A stretch of 32,384 nt of DNA from IMG/VR virus record IMGVR_UViG_3300027299_000110, positions 1-32,384 of that record; one strand, written 5' to 3'. The first letter of the stretch is position 1; every line of letters begins with the position of its first letter. This document shows positions 8,517-14,889 of the stretch, piece by piece. This DNA comes from a virus. The position numbers and the translations under genes were made by a program. A model generated the notes under the pieces. That model worked only from the letters and a program-made list of their open reading frames with translations. It did not search any database and was not told where the DNA came from.

Positions 8517-8710
8517 CGTCGTTTCTCCGTGTTTGCGTTGGGGTTTTCGTTTGGCGTTACAACACATTTCCCATGCGTTGGGCAGAACATCAAGCCGATG
8601 TGGAAAGTAATGTTTTGGATTCTCGGAGAATGTTTTCGAGCCCCACAAACGCCACAGTTTGGCACCGGTTGCGTCGCTTTGGATCTTGGGGTAACTAGGC
8701 CATCCAACGA
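8517..8710 (-). promoter_or_regulatory. minus-strand leader, copy A of a repeated element
   Basis: Non-coding stretch ahead of the 8516 gene. The segment 8631-8661 (ending in ACAAACGCCACAGTTTG) is nearly repeated at 11788-11821 ahead of the amidoligase. Read on the minus strand, both copies then show TTGAT (here 8589-8593), a short hairpin (CCCA/TGGG here), ATGTGT, and ACGC(C)AAACG (here 8548-8557). This suggests a shared promoter or structured 5' untranslated region. The exact promoter boxes are uncertain. Confidence 0.5.
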
Positions 8711-8717
8711 GAAAACG

Positions 8718-8738
8718 CCCACACGTCGCAAACGTGGG
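8718..8738 (-). terminator. possible terminator after the 8763-9740 minus-strand genes
   Basis: On the minus strand CCCAC pairs with GTGGG, extended by two G-U pairs around a 7-nt loop, followed closely by CGTTTTC. It lies about 25 bp past the stop at 8763 and just before leader copy A. The stem is modest. Confidence 0.4.
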
Positions 8739-8762
8739 GCGCAGTCGCCAAATCGACCCGGG

Positions 8763-9002
8763 TTAGCGCCGGAGCCAATTCCGAATCGTCTTGAGCTCGT
8801 ACCTGCCCAAACCGGAGACCGCATAGTCCTGGCCGTTAAGCCCTCGGGCGATCAATCGATCCCCTCGGCGTTCGACATACTCAACCGTGGTATCAAGCGA
8901 CGGGTCGTCTTCGGATTGGATTTGGTACGAATGGTCGTCATCGGGGAAAACCCGCTGGCCGTCGGTAAGATCGGTCACCAGATGGATCTGTCCGATGTGC
9001 AT
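8763..9002 (-). CDS. small protein, function unknown
   Basis: A 79-residue, mostly beta-type sequence starting MHIGQIHLVTDLTDG and ending in a basic R-N-W-L-R-R. The start at 9002 is one base after the upstream gene's TAG and is preceded by GGAG, so the two are translationally coupled. A hairpin follows at 8718-8738. No family recognised. Confidence 0.72.
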   Translation of the reverse strand: MHIGQIHLVTDLTDGQRVFPDDDHSYQIQSEDDPSLDTTVEYVERRGDRLIARGLNGQDYAVSGLGRYELKTIRNWLRR

Positions 9003-9003
9003 G

Positions 9004-9198
9004 CTAGTGCTCCGTGGTCTTGGTGGATTGGTCGCGGTTGGGGAACGGTGGATCTAGCTCTTCGGCGATCGAGAGCAGGATCTCGGCAAGTTGGTTGGCG
9101 TAGATGCAAGCCACCTTGCCCGACTCAAAAGCCTCATCGAGTCGCAGCGCAACCTTTCGCATCGCATCTGCGACTCGGTAATTCGGATCGTCGCTCAT
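9004..9198 (-). CDS. small helical protein, function unknown
   Basis: A 64-residue helical protein starting MSDDPNYRVADAMRKVAL. Its ATG overlaps the TGA of the upstream winged-helix gene (ATGA, 4 bp) and its stop is one base from the next start, a tight translational coupling that supports reality despite small size. It is the only gene of the block not in the codon phase shared by the other nine. Confidence 0.68.
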   Translation of the reverse strand: MSDDPNYRVADAMRKVALRLDEAFESGKVACIYANQLAEILLSIAEELDPPFPNRDQSTKTTEH

Positions 9199-9740
9199 TG
9201 GGCCACCTCGGCAGTCGCGCTAGCGGCTACAAACCGGCCCCGATCGGTCTTTACGAATCGCGAAGCCTCCCCCTTGGCCAACTCTCGGAGGATCGCGCTG
9301 TAGAGAGTTGCGTGCGGGGTTTTCCCACCGGGGCTTGTCCAATACCCCTTGCTGGTCATCGCTTCGATCATCTGCTGAACGTTGAGGGGTTCGGTCGCTT
9401 CGCACAGAACCTTGTGGGCGGCAGCCAAAGCACTCAGGCGTTTGGGTTCTTGGCCCTCGGTCTTCTTGGCGACCCGCTTGGGTTTGATTGGAACGACATC
9501 CGGGTTCGCATCGGCGGGTTGTTCTACCGGCGATTCGCTTTGCGTTTGCGCGGTCGATTTGCTCTTGCCGACCTCGCCCTGCAATCGCTGGGCACTTTTG
9601 ACGAGGATCTTCTTGCCGGTCGCCAGGTTGGTGGCGTTCCAACCACCGCTGGGTTTCTCGCTATCTATCTGAATCTCGACCTTCTTGCCGGTGACGTTCG
9701 CATAGTACTTGCCACCGATCCTGACCTCTGCCTTCTTCAT
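9195..9740 (-). CDS. HARE-HTH winged-helix protein
   Basis: A 181-residue protein. The N-terminal ~50 residues (MKKAEVRIGGKYYANVTGKK) look like a small beta domain, then a Lys/Pro/Gln-rich linker, then a C-terminal winged-helix domain of the HARE-HTH type: LSALAAAHKVL, a helix ending MTSKGYW, and a wing ending in R-G-R-F-V. Such domains in phages and bacteria bind DNA or link to modified-base systems; here the role is unknown. The start at 9740 has GGGAG upstream; a longer frame begins at 9779 but lacks a ribosome site. The 3' end overlaps the next gene by 4 bp. Confidence 0.8.
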   Translation of the reverse strand: MKKAEVRIGGKYYANVTGKKVEIQIDSEKPSGGWNATNLATGKKILVKSAQRLQGEVGKSKSTAQTQSESPVEQPADANPDVVPIKPKRVAKKTEGQEPKRLSALAAAHKVLCEATEPLNVQQMIEAMTSKGYWTSPGGKTPHATLYSAILRELAKGEASRFVKTDRGRFVAASATAEVAQ

Positions 9741-9833
9741 TCGTCTCTCTCCCGTATTGGAACCGTGGTTAGCTGCCATCGTCAGGCCACTCGCACTACC
9801 GAGCGACGATCCCGATCGTGTCGGGATTTCGGC

Positions 9834-10160
9834 TTAGGATCCCCAGACCAGGTCGGCCAACCCGCATCCGAGGAAGTCGACCACCACCTGAATCTCGGTG
9901 GTCGTGGCAGGTACATCCAACCCGCGGTCGAAGTTGAAAAGGGTCTTCTTGGTTTGGATGTCTTGAATCCAGAGCTTCGAAATCTTGGTGCGTCCGAGTT
10001 CGTAGTCTTCGCTCTCTGCGTGTTCGGCGAAGACCAGAGCTTCGAACCGAACCGCGTTGTTGATCTTGCCTCGTACCCAAGCTCCCCCGCTGGAAGTTCG
10101 CTTTTCGATCTTGGTGATCACCAGGTCGAGGTCCGTTACGTCAATCTTTTCGTTGGCCAT
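9834..10160 (-). CDS. conserved phage protein, function unknown
   Basis: A 108-residue protein starting MANEKIDVTDLDLV, with a predicted mainly beta structure and an acidic middle section (F-A-E-H-A-E-S-E-D-Y). GGAGAAA precedes the ATG. The upstream gap (10161-10304) contains operator-like repeats, so the gene may begin its own transcript. The gap of 93 bp to the downstream HTH gene holds nothing recognisable. No family assigned. Confidence 0.72.
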   Translation of the reverse strand: MANEKIDVTDLDLVITKIEKRTSSGGAWVRGKINNAVRFEALVFAEHAESEDYELGRTKISKLWIQDIQTKKTLFNFDRGLDVPATTTEIQVVVDFLGCGLADLVWGS

Positions 10161-10193
10161 TTTTGTTTCTCCGTCTTGGAAAGGGTGGTGCTT

Positions 10194-10283
10194 CGTTTGG
10201 CGTATTCATATAAGAGCCATGTTCTCAAAAGACATGCAACTCGATTATGCGATAATCTGCCAGTAATCTGGAGACTTCCAGAA
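10194..10283 (-). promoter_or_regulatory. operator-like repeats and probable promoter ahead of the 10160 gene
   Basis: An AT-richer gap contains the perfect inverted repeat GATTATGCGATAATC (10243-10257), the direct repeat TAATCTG (10253-10259 and 10264-10270, 11 bp apart, one helical turn) and the hairpin TCTGGAGACTTCCAGA (10267-10282). On the minus strand a TATATG box (in 10204-10214) and the ACGCCAAACG motif (10194-10203) shared with two other leaders follow. This arrangement suggests a repressor-controlled promoter. Confidence 0.42.
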
Positions 10284-10304
10284 ACATGTGGAAATCCTTG
10301 CAAG

Positions 10305-10577
10305 TTAATTGTTTCGGGCCACATCCCAGGCGCGCTTGGTTCCGTATCCAAGCTGCTGGCCTTCGACGATGAAAAGGACCGCATCTTCGGCCGCATCGTC
10401 GTTGTCCTCACCGTCCTCATCGTCTTCGTCGTAGTCATTGATCTCGGCTCCGGATACCAAGCCATAGACAGAGTTCTCGAAGGGCCAGTTCTGCTGCGTC
10501 ATCAACCGGACCTCAGCTTCGCCACCGATCTCGTCGCGGTAGTCTTCGAGGCGTGCAATCAATTCATCGATCGTCAT
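10305..10577 (-). CDS. acidic conserved phage protein
   Basis: A 90-residue protein starting MTIDELIARLEDYRDEIG, with a central run of Asp/Glu (about residues 48-63) and a C-terminal V-E-G-Q-Q-L-G-Y-G motif. Proteins of this layout, with a helix, then E-V-R-L, then an acidic insert and V-E-G-x-Q-L-G-Y, recur in phages with no known function. The ATG at 10577 follows GGAGAA; an upstream in-frame ATG at 10673 was rejected for lack of a ribosome site and implausible sequence. The leader includes two GGCTTGATGT words in tandem. Confidence 0.75.
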   Translation of the reverse strand: MTIDELIARLEDYRDEIGGEAEVRLMTQQNWPFENSVYGLVSGAEINDYDEDDEDGEDNDDAAEDAVLFIVEGQQLGYGTKRAWDVARNN

Positions 10578-10753
10578 GGTCTGTTCTCCATGGGGTTTGA
10601 AATATGTCGGAAACAAAAAGTCATCACACATCAGTACATCAAGCCGGGAAACATCAAGCCGCAAGCCAACCAAATCGGAGACAAGCCCCTCGCGTGGATT
10701 GGATCCCCTATAGGTATGACCTACACGGTCAGGATGCCCCGTGACGAACCCAG

Positions 10754-10787
10754 CAAGAAAACCTTGGGGTTTTTCCCAAGGTTCTTG
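10754..10787 (-). terminator. rho-independent terminator after the amidoligase gene
   Basis: On the minus strand CAAGAACCTTGGG pairs with CCCAAGGTT(TT)CTTG, a 13-bp stem with a two-T bulge and a small loop. The inner 9 bp (10760-10768 with 10775-10783) are perfect. It lies 13 bp after the amidoligase stop. Confidence 0.62.
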
Positions 10788-10799
10788 CCCGCTAGGCCC

Positions 10800-11657
10800 T
10801 TAGGCCGCTTGGTCGTATTTCTTGGCCATCTCCAGGAGCTTGTTCTTGATCGTCTTCCATTCGCGGTTGGTCTCGCCGGTGATCTCGCCGAAGATCTTGT
10901 TTCGAAGGTCACCCTTGTACCAACCCTTGGTCCATCCGAGCCGGTAGAAAAGGCGGTTGAGTTCTGTCTCGCCCAGGCCGGCCCCGGGTCGATCCCAGCA
11001 ACTCTTGGTTCCGTCTTTCTTGGCGTAGTCCCAATCGGCGCATCGTTTGGTGTTCATCGCCAGCTCTGCCAACCCCAGGACCATCATCAGGTATCCGACC
11101 ACCTTGGTCTTGTTGAGCGTTCCGGCGAAGGCCCGGAATTCGATTCGGTTCTTGCCCGCGGCCAGGTGGGTGAGGTTCAGCAGGTGGTAGCGATCCGCTT
11201 CGCATCGGTTCTTCGCGGCGTCTTTGTCCCCGTATTGTTTGATCCGTTTGGTGTAGACCGTTTGTTCTCGCCGGCGTGTTCCGGTGCTCGCGAAAATCGC
11301 TTTTTCGTGGTTGCCAACCAGGGAAATCAATCTGGCCAAGGCGGCTGCATCCCCATTCCATTCGATCGTTATGTGCAAACCGCAGGTGGCGTTTACGCGT
11401 GCTCCGTGCTCGTTGATCTTGTCGATCGCGTCTTCGATCTGCTTGAGGCCTTCGTATCCCTTGAGCTTGGGGCTTACGAATTCGCATCCCTTGCGGTTAG
11501 GTGTTTCTGGTTTGATGCTCGCGTCGCGTTCTGCTCGCCATCCGGTGGGCAACCAAGGTACTTGGTGTCCGTGGTGGTAGGGTCCGATCGGTGTGGTGTC
11601 GCTATTTGGAAGGGTGGTCTCGAATTCGATTCCGAAGGCGATCTCGTTAGCGTTCAT
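10800..11657 (-). CDS. amidoligase family protein
   Basis: A 285-residue member of the putative amidoligase family (glutamine-synthetase-like fold, predicted ATP-dependent COOH-NH2 ligase). Family signatures are present in order: FGIEFE near the N-terminus (8-13), CEFVSP (58-63), TCGLHI (91-96), RYHLLNL (156-162) and RIEFRAFAGTLN (171-182). The start at 11657 puts FGIEFE at the usual distance from the N-terminus; in-frame ATGs at 11699 and 11726 are possible but lie in the leader repeat. The substrate is unknown; known relatives are proposed to modify peptides, cell-wall components or other proteins. It is the first gene of the minus-strand block and is followed by a strong terminator, so it is probably transcribed alone. 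Confidence 0.87.
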   Translation of the reverse strand: MNANEIAFGIEFETTLPNSDTTPIGPYHHGHQVPWLPTGWRAERDASIKPETPNRKGCEFVSPKLKGYEGLKQIEDAIDKINEHGARVNATCGLHITIEWNGDAAALARLISLVGNHEKAIFASTGTRRREQTVYTKRIKQYGDKDAAKNRCEADRYHLLNLTHLAAGKNRIEFRAFAGTLNKTKVVGYLMMVLGLAELAMNTKRCADWDYAKKDGTKSCWDRPGAGLGETELNRLFYRLGWTKGWYKGDLRNKIFGEITGETNREWKTIKNKLLEMAKKYDQAA

Positions 11658-11932
11658 CTGCGTCTGTCCGTTTGGGTTGGGTTGGTCTCTCGTTTGCATT
11701 CGCCATCGCGTTTGCGTGTGACACATTCAGCCCTGCGGCTGGGGATCAATCCAGCCGATAAAGCATGTTTTCCTCAGTCTTTTTGCATGTTTTTCGGTGC
11801 CCCAACAAACGCCACGGTTTGCAACAACACGCATGCGAAATCGCCTTGGCCAAGGGCTCGCATGCGCCAAGAAAACACGCCGGTGGGCCCCGTGTGGGCC
11901 ACGGTGCCAATCCTCAAAGAAGGGAGCCTGGC
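11658..11932. promoter_or_regulatory. divergent intergenic region with leader copy B
   Basis: Separates the minus-strand amidoligase from the plus-strand late operon, so it should hold promoters for both. Copy B of the leader repeat (11788-11821) matches 8631-8661; then on the minus strand come TTGAT (11745-11749), the hairpin CAGCC/GGCTG, ATGTGT and ACGCAAACG (11709-11717). A second palindromic structure at 11830-11866 has CGCATGCGA and TCGCATGCG arms around CCTTGGCCAAGG (11844-11855). Confidence 0.5.
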
Positions 11933-12139
11933 ATGAGTGACGGAAAAAACCCGATCGATCCGAATCGACTAACCCCCGAGCAGGCTGCCAAACTCCTCTC
12001 GGCAGCGGCCAAGATCCGGATCCCCGAGGAGAACATTGTGCTGGACATCGAAAGCGGTGCTCCAACAAACCAAGATGGATCAATCAACTTGGTCCACTAC
12101 ATCGCATGGATGGTAAAGGAGATGGGCCGTGGTGAGTGA
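11933..12139 (+). CDS. small TerS-like protein (putative)
   Basis: A 68-residue protein directly upstream of the terminase large subunit, where a small terminase subunit is expected. Start at 11933 follows GGGAG; an upstream in-frame ATG at 11765 would read through the leader repeat and is rejected. Residues 9-61 (D-P-x-x-L-T-P-E ... L-V-H-Y-I-A-W-M-V) align with residues 4-58 of the following terminase in the same pattern: D-P, L-x-P, paired leucines, I-x-E and Y-x-A-W-x-V. This suggests a shared DNA-binding module. The length is short for a full TerS. The gene overlaps the terminase start by 8-11 bp. Confidence 0.7.
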   Translation: MSDGKNPIDPNRLTPEQAAKLLSAAAKIRIPEENIVLDIESGAPTNQDGSINLVHYIAWMVKEMGRGE

Positions 12140-14396
12140 TCCAAGAAAACTTCGACCTAGCGAACTTTGCAGAATGCTAAACTCCACACCCCTAGGTGAG
12201 GTCATTAGCGAGAGGCAACTGTATCGACACCGAACTCGCGCTGGCATGCGCATCGGCGATGCAAGGTACGTCGATCTTCTTCGCTACGGAGCATGGCTAG
12301 TCGAGACTCGGCATGCGCCAGAGCCCGAGACCTCCGGGGATCCATACGAGAAGCTCAAGGAACGTGCTCGGGCGCGCAATGTGGCTATCGCAACGGCAGG
12401 TCGTGACATCGGAGAGCTTCCGGAGATTGCAGACCCCGCGCGAAAAGCCAAGGCTGCTGTCAATTTTCGATACTTCTGCGAGAGCTATTTTCCGTTGACG
12501 TTCCATCTGGCTTGGTCGGATGATCACCTGAAGGTCATCAACCGGATCGAGCAAGCGGTTCTGCGAGGGGGGCTTTTCTCGATGGCAATGCCTCGGGGGA
12601 GTGGCAAGACTACGATTTGTGAATGTGCTTGCATTTGGGCGGTTCTTAACGGCCATCGTGAGTTCGTATGCCTCATTGGTAGCGACGAGGGCCATGCCTG
12701 CGATATGCTCGAATCGATCAAGATGGAACTCGATGGAAACGAGCTGCTCCTTGCGGATTACCCCGAGGTAGTGTTTCCAATCCAATCCCTCGATGGAATC
12801 GCCAATCGCTGCAATGGCCAGCTCTACAAAGGGGAGCGAACCCACATCGGATGGACCGCCAAAGAAATAGTGCTCCCTACGATGCCCGGAAGCATCGCAA
12901 GCGGAGCGATCATCAAAGTCGCTGGTATCACCGGTCGAATCCGCGGTATGAAGTACAAACGGTCCGATGGCAGGACCGTTCGGCCAACCCTTGTGGTCAT
13001 CGACGATCCACAAACGGACGAATCAGCCAGATCCCTTTCCCAGTGTGCCACGCGCGAGAGTATCCTTGCTGGGGCTATCTTGGGGCTCTCGGGCCCAGGT
13101 AAAAAAATCTCTGGGATCATGCCCTGCACGGTCATTCGCCCGGGGGATATGGCCGACAACATCCTATCGCGAGACAAGCACCCCGAATGGAATGGGGAAC
13201 GGACACGGATGGTCTATGAGTTCCCAACCGACGAAAAACTTTGGACGAAGTACGCCGAGCTTCGAGCAGAGAGCCTTCGTAGTCGTGGCGACCTATCGTT
13301 AGCCACAGAATTCTACGGTTCGAATCGTGCCGCGATGGATCTTGGATCCAAGGTCGCCTGGCCCGAGCGTTACAACCATGATGAACTCTCGGCGATCCAA
13401 CATGCAATGAACCTCAAGCTTCAAGACGAAGCAGCCTTCTTTGCCGAGTACCAAAACGAACCTCTTCCAGAACAAGAAGCAAATGACAACGAACTGACAG
13501 CAGATCAGATTGCTGCGAAGTTTAACCGGATCGACAGACGGGTGGTTCCGATTTCCACCAACCATCTAACGATGTTCGTCGACGTTCAGGCAACGCTGCT
13601 GTTCTATACCGTGGTCGCCTGGGAGAGCGATTTCACTGGATACCTCATCGACTATGGGAGCTACCCGGATCAAAAACGGCCCTATTTCACACTTCGGGAT
13701 GCAAGGAGCACCCTAGCGACGGCAACCAAAGCCGAGGGGCTCGAAGGGAGTATCTACGCGGGTCTTGAGCGACTAACTGGAGATCTGATTGGTCGGGAAT
13801 GGCGACGTGACGATGGTGCCATGATGCGAATCGAGCGATGCCTAATCGATGCCAACTGGGGTGCTTCGACCGATGTGGTATACCAGTTTTGCAGGCAAAG
13901 TGCACACGCTGGCATCGTAATCCCAAGCCACGGGAGGTTCGTTGGGGCATCGAGTCAGCCGTTTTCCGAGTACAAACGTCGCCCGGGGGATCGAGTTGGC
14001 CACAACTGGAGAATCCCCAATATCCATGGGAAACGAGCCGTTCGGCACGTGGTGTATGACACCAACTACTGGAAAACCTTCATGCATGCTCGCATCGCTG
14101 TTTCGATGGGGAGCCGAGGTTGCTTGTCCTTTTTTGGAACAAGCCCCGAGACCCACCGCCTCTTGGCCGAGCACCTCTGTGCCGAGTACCGCGTGCGCAC
14201 CGAAGGCCGTGGTCGAACAGTGGATGAGTGGAAGCAGCGCCCGGAGCGAGGTGACAACCACTGGTTCGATTGCATTGTGGGTTGCTGCGTTGGAGCTTCG
14301 ATGCAGGGTGTAGCACTCTCGGGAAGCAAATCGGTTGGTATCCCCAAGTCTGGACGCGTCAGTTTCGCTGAAATGCAAAGGAAACGAAACCGATGA
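12129..14396 (+). CDS. phage terminase large subunit
   Basis: ATP-driven DNA packaging motor of 755 residues. Residues 1-60 form an extra N-terminal module similar to the preceding small protein. The ATPase has Walker A MPRGSGKTT (154-162, Lys160) and Walker B LVVIDDP (288-294). The C-terminal RNase-H-like nuclease begins with MFVDVQ (Asp485). Start is GTG at 12129 (or the adjacent GTG at 12132) with AAGGAG about 8 bp upstream. The stop overlaps the following zinc-ribbon gene (ATGA). The clear late position before portal and capsid genes supports the call. Confidence 0.92.
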   Translation: MVSDPRKLRPSELCRMLNSTPLGEVISERQLYRHRTRAGMRIGDARYVDLLRYGAWLVETRHAPEPETSGDPYEKLKERARARNVAIATAGRDIGELPEIADPARKAKAAVNFRYFCESYFPLTFHLAWSDDHLKVINRIEQAVLRGGLFSMAMPRGSGKTTICECACIWAVLNGHREFVCLIGSDEGHACDMLESIKMELDGNELLLADYPEVVFPIQSLDGIANRCNGQLYKGERTHIGWTAKEIVLPTMPGSIASGAIIKVAGITGRIRGMKYKRSDGRTVRPTLVVIDDPQTDESARSLSQCATRESILAGAILGLSGPGKKISGIMPCTVIRPGDMADNILSRDKHPEWNGERTRMVYEFPTDEKLWTKYAELRAESLRSRGDLSLATEFYGSNRAAMDLGSKVAWPERYNHDELSAIQHAMNLKLQDEAAFFAEYQNEPLPEQEANDNELTADQIAAKFNRIDRRVVPISTNHLTMFVDVQATLLFYTVVAWESDFTGYLIDYGSYPDQKRPYFTLRDARSTLATATKAEGLEGSIYAGLERLTGDLIGREWRRDDGAMMRIERCLIDANWGASTDVVYQFCRQSAHAGIVIPSHGRFVGASSQPFSEYKRRPGDRVGHNWRIPNIHGKRAVRHVVYDTNYWKTFMHARIAVSMGSRGCLSFFGTSPETHRLLAEHLCAEYRVRTEGRGRTVDEWKQRPERGDNHWFDCIVGCCVGASMQGVALSGSKSVGIPKSGRVSFAEMQRKRNR

Positions 14397-14587
14397 GCGA
14401 GCCCAAAGATGATAATCAAGAACGAGGCATCTCTTGCCCCCGATGTGGATGTCGGCACTTCTACACCACTAACACCGAACCGCTTCGTGATGGTCGTATC
14501 CGCAGACGTAAAGAATGTCGGCATTGCGGCCGACGGATCGTGACGTATGAAATCACGATGACGAAAGACCAAGATTGCTACAGGTAG
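14393..14587 (+). CDS. small zinc-ribbon protein
   Basis: A 64-residue protein with two knuckles, C15-P-R-C18 and C42-R-H-C45, separated by a basic stretch (R-D-G-R-I-R-R-R-K). This is the layout of an NrdR-type or transcription-factor-type zinc ribbon without further domains. It could bind DNA and control late genes or assist packaging. It overlaps the terminase stop by 4 bp, so is co-translated with it. Confidence 0.82.
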   Translation: MSEPKDDNQERGISCPRCGCRHFYTTNTEPLRDGRIRRRKECRHCGRRIVTYEITMTKDQDCYR

Positions 14588-14649
14588 CAATACTCGAACA
14601 AATCAGACTTTTTTTACGTCAGATGAGCAACTGACCGGGTAGTTCTACA

Positions 14650-14672
14650 GATAGGCAGACGCATTGTCTATC
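14650..14672 (+). other. hairpin in the gap before the 14690 gene
   Basis: GATAGGCAG and TGTCTATC-type arms pair over about 9 bp with two G-U pairs and a small loop, in a 102-bp gap. It could modulate read-through or message stability. A run of seven T occurs earlier in the same gap (about 14608-14615) without a stem before it. Confidence 0.3.
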
Positions 14673-14689
14673 GAACTGGAGCTGACCCC

Positions 14690-14887
14690 ATGGCTGATGA
14701 GCTAAAAGACACCATTCTTGAAAACGCGCAAGGACCTGCAAAGGCCTCGGGCGATGCGGGCAGTATCGAGCAGCACAAGCTGACCGACCAGATTGAAGCC
14801 GATCGCTATTTAGCCTCCAAGCAAGCTGCGAAATCGAAGCGTCGTGGCTTGGTCTTCAACAAGATCGTTCCACCGGGGGCCGAGTAA
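14690..14887 (+). CDS. small head protein, function unknown (putative connector)
   Basis: A 65-residue helical protein between terminase and portal, the place of lambda gpW. GGAG precedes the ATG. The sequence has I-E-Q-H-K-L-T-D-Q-I-E-A-D-R-Y-L and ends F-N-K-I-V-P-P-G-A-E, a tail that looks conserved in similarly placed small phage proteins. A head-tail connector or scaffold function is inferred only from position. Confidence 0.68.
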   Translation: MADELKDTILENAQGPAKASGDAGSIEQHKLTDQIEADRYLASKQAAKSKRRGLVFNKIVPPGAE

Positions 14888-14889
14888 CC

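Noticed and set aside
8513-8824. 103-residue minus-strand frame with two C-x-x-C pairs, possible zinc finger
   Set aside because: It crosses the terminator and the leader repeat, overlaps the ends of both neighbouring genes and has no ribosome site; the Cys pattern is only partly kept in leader copy B.
7395-11936. 1513-residue plus-strand open frame as a real gene
   Set aside because: It is the base-for-base complement of nine well-supported minus-strand genes with their own ribosome sites; its composition is typical of antisense translation and it has no recognisable domain. Kept only as a finding.
12297-13013. 238-residue minus-strand frame inside the terminase
   Set aside because: It is antisense to a terminase with all motifs intact and shows no ribosome site or domain.
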